From assembly GCA_903825945.1 (NCBI GenBank), contig CAIKCJ010000049.1, forward strand, positions 1-64,000: a stretch of DNA of 64,000 nt, written 5' to 3'. The position numbers were made by a program, and so were the translations under genes. Under the pieces are notes generated by a model, which saw nothing but the letters and a program-made list of their open reading frames with translations, was not told the origin of the DNA and did no database searches. Below are positions 62,582-64,000 of the stretch, piece after piece (the first letter of the stretch is position 1; each line of letters starts with the position of its first letter). This DNA is from an uncultured Actinomycetes bacterium. Lineage in GTDB: Bacteria > Actinomycetota > Actinomycetes > Nanopelagicales > Nanopelagicaceae.

Positions 62582-63966
62582 TGAGCGCACGTAAACGCAC
62601 AGTTGAAGAAGCAGATGTTCTCGTCCTATTTGGAGCAACTGGCGATCTTGCGAAGAAGAAACTCTTCCCCGCTCTTTATAGTATGGCAAAGCACAATTCA
62701 CTTAATTGTGATGTTGTAGGCGTTGCTTCGACTAAATGGGATCACGAGCAATTTGTTGCGCACGCAGTTGAAGCCATTGGCAAGGTATTTCCAAATCCTG
62801 ATCCAAAAATTATTGCAGAGCTGGATGCAGAGCTCAGTCTTGTAGTCGGAGATTACTCACAAGATAAGCTTTATGAAGATTTGGCAGAGGTTCTAAAAGA
62901 CAAGAAGAATCCTGTTATTTATCTTGCAATTCCACCTGCATTCTTTGGAAATGTCACCAAAGGCTTGGCCCGCGTAGGTCTAACTGAGCGTTGTCGCCTA
63001 GTGGTTGAGAAGCCATTTGGTCGCGATCTTCAATCTGCAATTGGGCTTCAAGATGAGCTCGAAGAAGTCCTTTCAGAAGATCGTATCTTCCGCATTGACC
63101 ACTACCTCGGTAAAGAATCTGTTGAAGATATCTTGGTATTCCGCTTTGCTAACTCCATCTGGGAGCCGCTCTGGAATCACCGCTACATTAACAGCATTCA
63201 AATCACGATGGCTGAAGATTTTGGCGTAGAAGGCCGCGGAGCTTTCTATGATGGCGTTGGCGCAACCCGCGATGTACTACAGAACCACCTCCTTCAAGTG
63301 TTAGCCCTCATCGCAATGGAGCCACCTGCTGATCTCTCGTCGCAGAATATGGAAGATGAGAAACTCAAAGTCTTCCGCGCTATTTCTGCGCTACATCCAG
63401 AAAATGTTGTCCGAGGCCAATACGTAGGCTACTTGGATGAGGCAGGCGTTGCTCCAGAATCAACAACCGAGACATACACCGCCGCAACACTGCATGTAGA
63501 TAACTGGCGTTGGGCTGGCGTTCCGTTCTATGTTCGCACTGGTAAAGCTCTCGCTGAATCAACACTGGAAGTTATCGTTGAATTCAAACAACCACCACGG
63601 ATGCTCTTTGCGGAATCACAAGCTGGTTCACCAAACTTGCTCCGCTTCCGTCTAGGCAAGCGCGATGGTGTGGATATTGAGCTCCAGGCTAAGTCGCCAG
63701 GAGATTCTCTCAGCACAGAGCCAGTGAAGTTGACCGTAGAGTTCTCTGCAGCACTTGGCGAACGTCAAGAAGCGTACGAGCGACTACTTCGCGCAGCGAT
63801 TGCAGGCGACCATATGCGCTTTACTCGCATTGACTCGGTCCTAGAAACATGGCGCATTGTTGAAGGCGTGATTAATAACGAAGCTCGCCTCTTCCCTTAC
63901 TTCAAGGGTTCCTGGGGTCCAGATCGCGCTGAAGAGCTCACGCCAAATGGCTGGCTCGAACTCTAA
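62581..63966 (+). CDS. zwf: Glucose-6-phosphate 1-dehydrogenase
   Basis: This 461-residue protein is the first step of the oxidative pentose phosphate pathway, producing NADPH. The cofactor motif is FGATGDLAKKKLFPAL. EKPFGRDLQSA and RIDHYLGKESVEDILVFRFAN hold the substrate Lys and catalytic His. It is slightly shorter than the usual ~490-510 residues. The order pgl-gnd-zwf is the reverse of the reaction sequence. 34 bases follow to the window end with no further gene readable. Confidence 0.97.
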   Translation: MSARKRTVEEADVLVLFGATGDLAKKKLFPALYSMAKHNSLNCDVVGVASTKWDHEQFVAHAVEAIGKVFPNPDPKIIAELDAELSLVVGDYSQDKLYEDLAEVLKDKKNPVIYLAIPPAFFGNVTKGLARVGLTERCRLVVEKPFGRDLQSAIGLQDELEEVLSEDRIFRIDHYLGKESVEDILVFRFANSIWEPLWNHRYINSIQITMAEDFGVEGRGAFYDGVGATRDVLQNHLLQVLALIAMEPPADLSSQNMEDEKLKVFRAISALHPENVVRGQYVGYLDEAGVAPESTTETYTAATLHVDNWRWAGVPFYVRTGKALAESTLEVIVEFKQPPRMLFAESQAGSPNLLRFRLGKRDGVDIELQAKSPGDSLSTEPVKLTVEFSAALGERQEAYERLLRAAIAGDHMRFTRIDSVLETWRIVEGVINNEARLFPYFKGSWGPDRAEELTPNGWLEL

Positions 63967-64000
63967 CTATTCGGTAGTGCTATCGATGGAAAACGCCGCA

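Overview
This 64 kb window is a chromosomal segment of an actinobacterium of roughly 50% GC with very tight gene packing. The lineage call rests on linked actinobacterial markers: mfd / SurA-like / mazG / eno / FtsB-like / DUF501 / ppx, then adnA / adnB / nudC / uvrD2 / whiB7 / DUF5679 / zinc-metalloprotease / UPF0182, plus xseAB / ispH / DUF6542 / rmuC / ychF, and DUF4307, DUF3817 and SURF1 genes. The modest GC, short intergenic gaps, and katG and DipZ as flexible cargo would suit a freshwater planktonic lineage (Nanopelagicales-like). That placement is inference; the phylum call is firm.

Layout. (1) 1-4.9 kb is a flexible region. It holds the 3' end of a lectin-fold DUF1566 gene whose last ~120 bp look like the variable region of a diversity-generating retroelement, then a CcdA-thioredoxin (DipZ-like) gene and katG. 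Related tRNA-3'-end-like repeats sit at 436-478, 2528-2570 and, degenerate, 4875-4918, so the genes look like successive cassettes beside ppc. (2) 4.9-20.5 kb is core: ppc; mfd, a SurA-like protein, mazG, eno, a divisome protein, DUF501, ppx and a uracil-DNA glycosylase; then a minus-strand block of M3 peptidase, class III aminotransferase and a YczE-like membrane protein. (3) 20.5-25.4 kb holds a WxL-like/DUF916-like surface-protein pair, a broken SDR gene, an unusual tRNA with a UAA anticodon and a short variable loop, mutM, small membrane proteins, an SDR and a TauE-like protein. (4) 25.4-33.5 kb holds a drug-efflux MFS transporter divergent from a DrrAB-like ABC exporter, then greA, DUF4307, SURF1, DUF3817, a cis-prenyl transferase and a PIN-PhoH protein. 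(5) 33.5-43 kb holds a secreted muralytic-type protein behind a structured leader, class I fumarase with xseAB, ispH, rmuC, ychF and typA. (6) 43-54.7 kb is a DNA-repair and stress cluster: adnA, adnB, nudC, uvrD2, and whiB7 behind a 59-codon upstream ORF and an intrinsic terminator. (7) 54.7-64 kb holds DUF5679, two zincin-like proteins, UPF0182, initiator tRNA, and pgl-gnd-zwf, the oxidative pentose phosphate branch.

How genes work together. katG and DipZ would deal with peroxide and extracytoplasmic thiols. pgl-gnd-zwf provides NADPH. AdnAB, UvrD2, Mfd, MutM, UDG, XseAB and RmuC make a rich repair set. WhiB7 would control intrinsic drug tolerance by transcription attenuation.

Most notable: the candidate retroelement variable region at the left edge; the class I-shaped tRNA with a UAA anticodon; the whiB7 upstream ORF and attenuator; pgl beginning two bases after the initiator tRNA; a 14-bp inverted repeat across the mazG start codon; and a recurrent pattern of short tandem repeats carrying stop codons at gene ends. 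No CRISPR array, insertion sequence or rRNA was seen.
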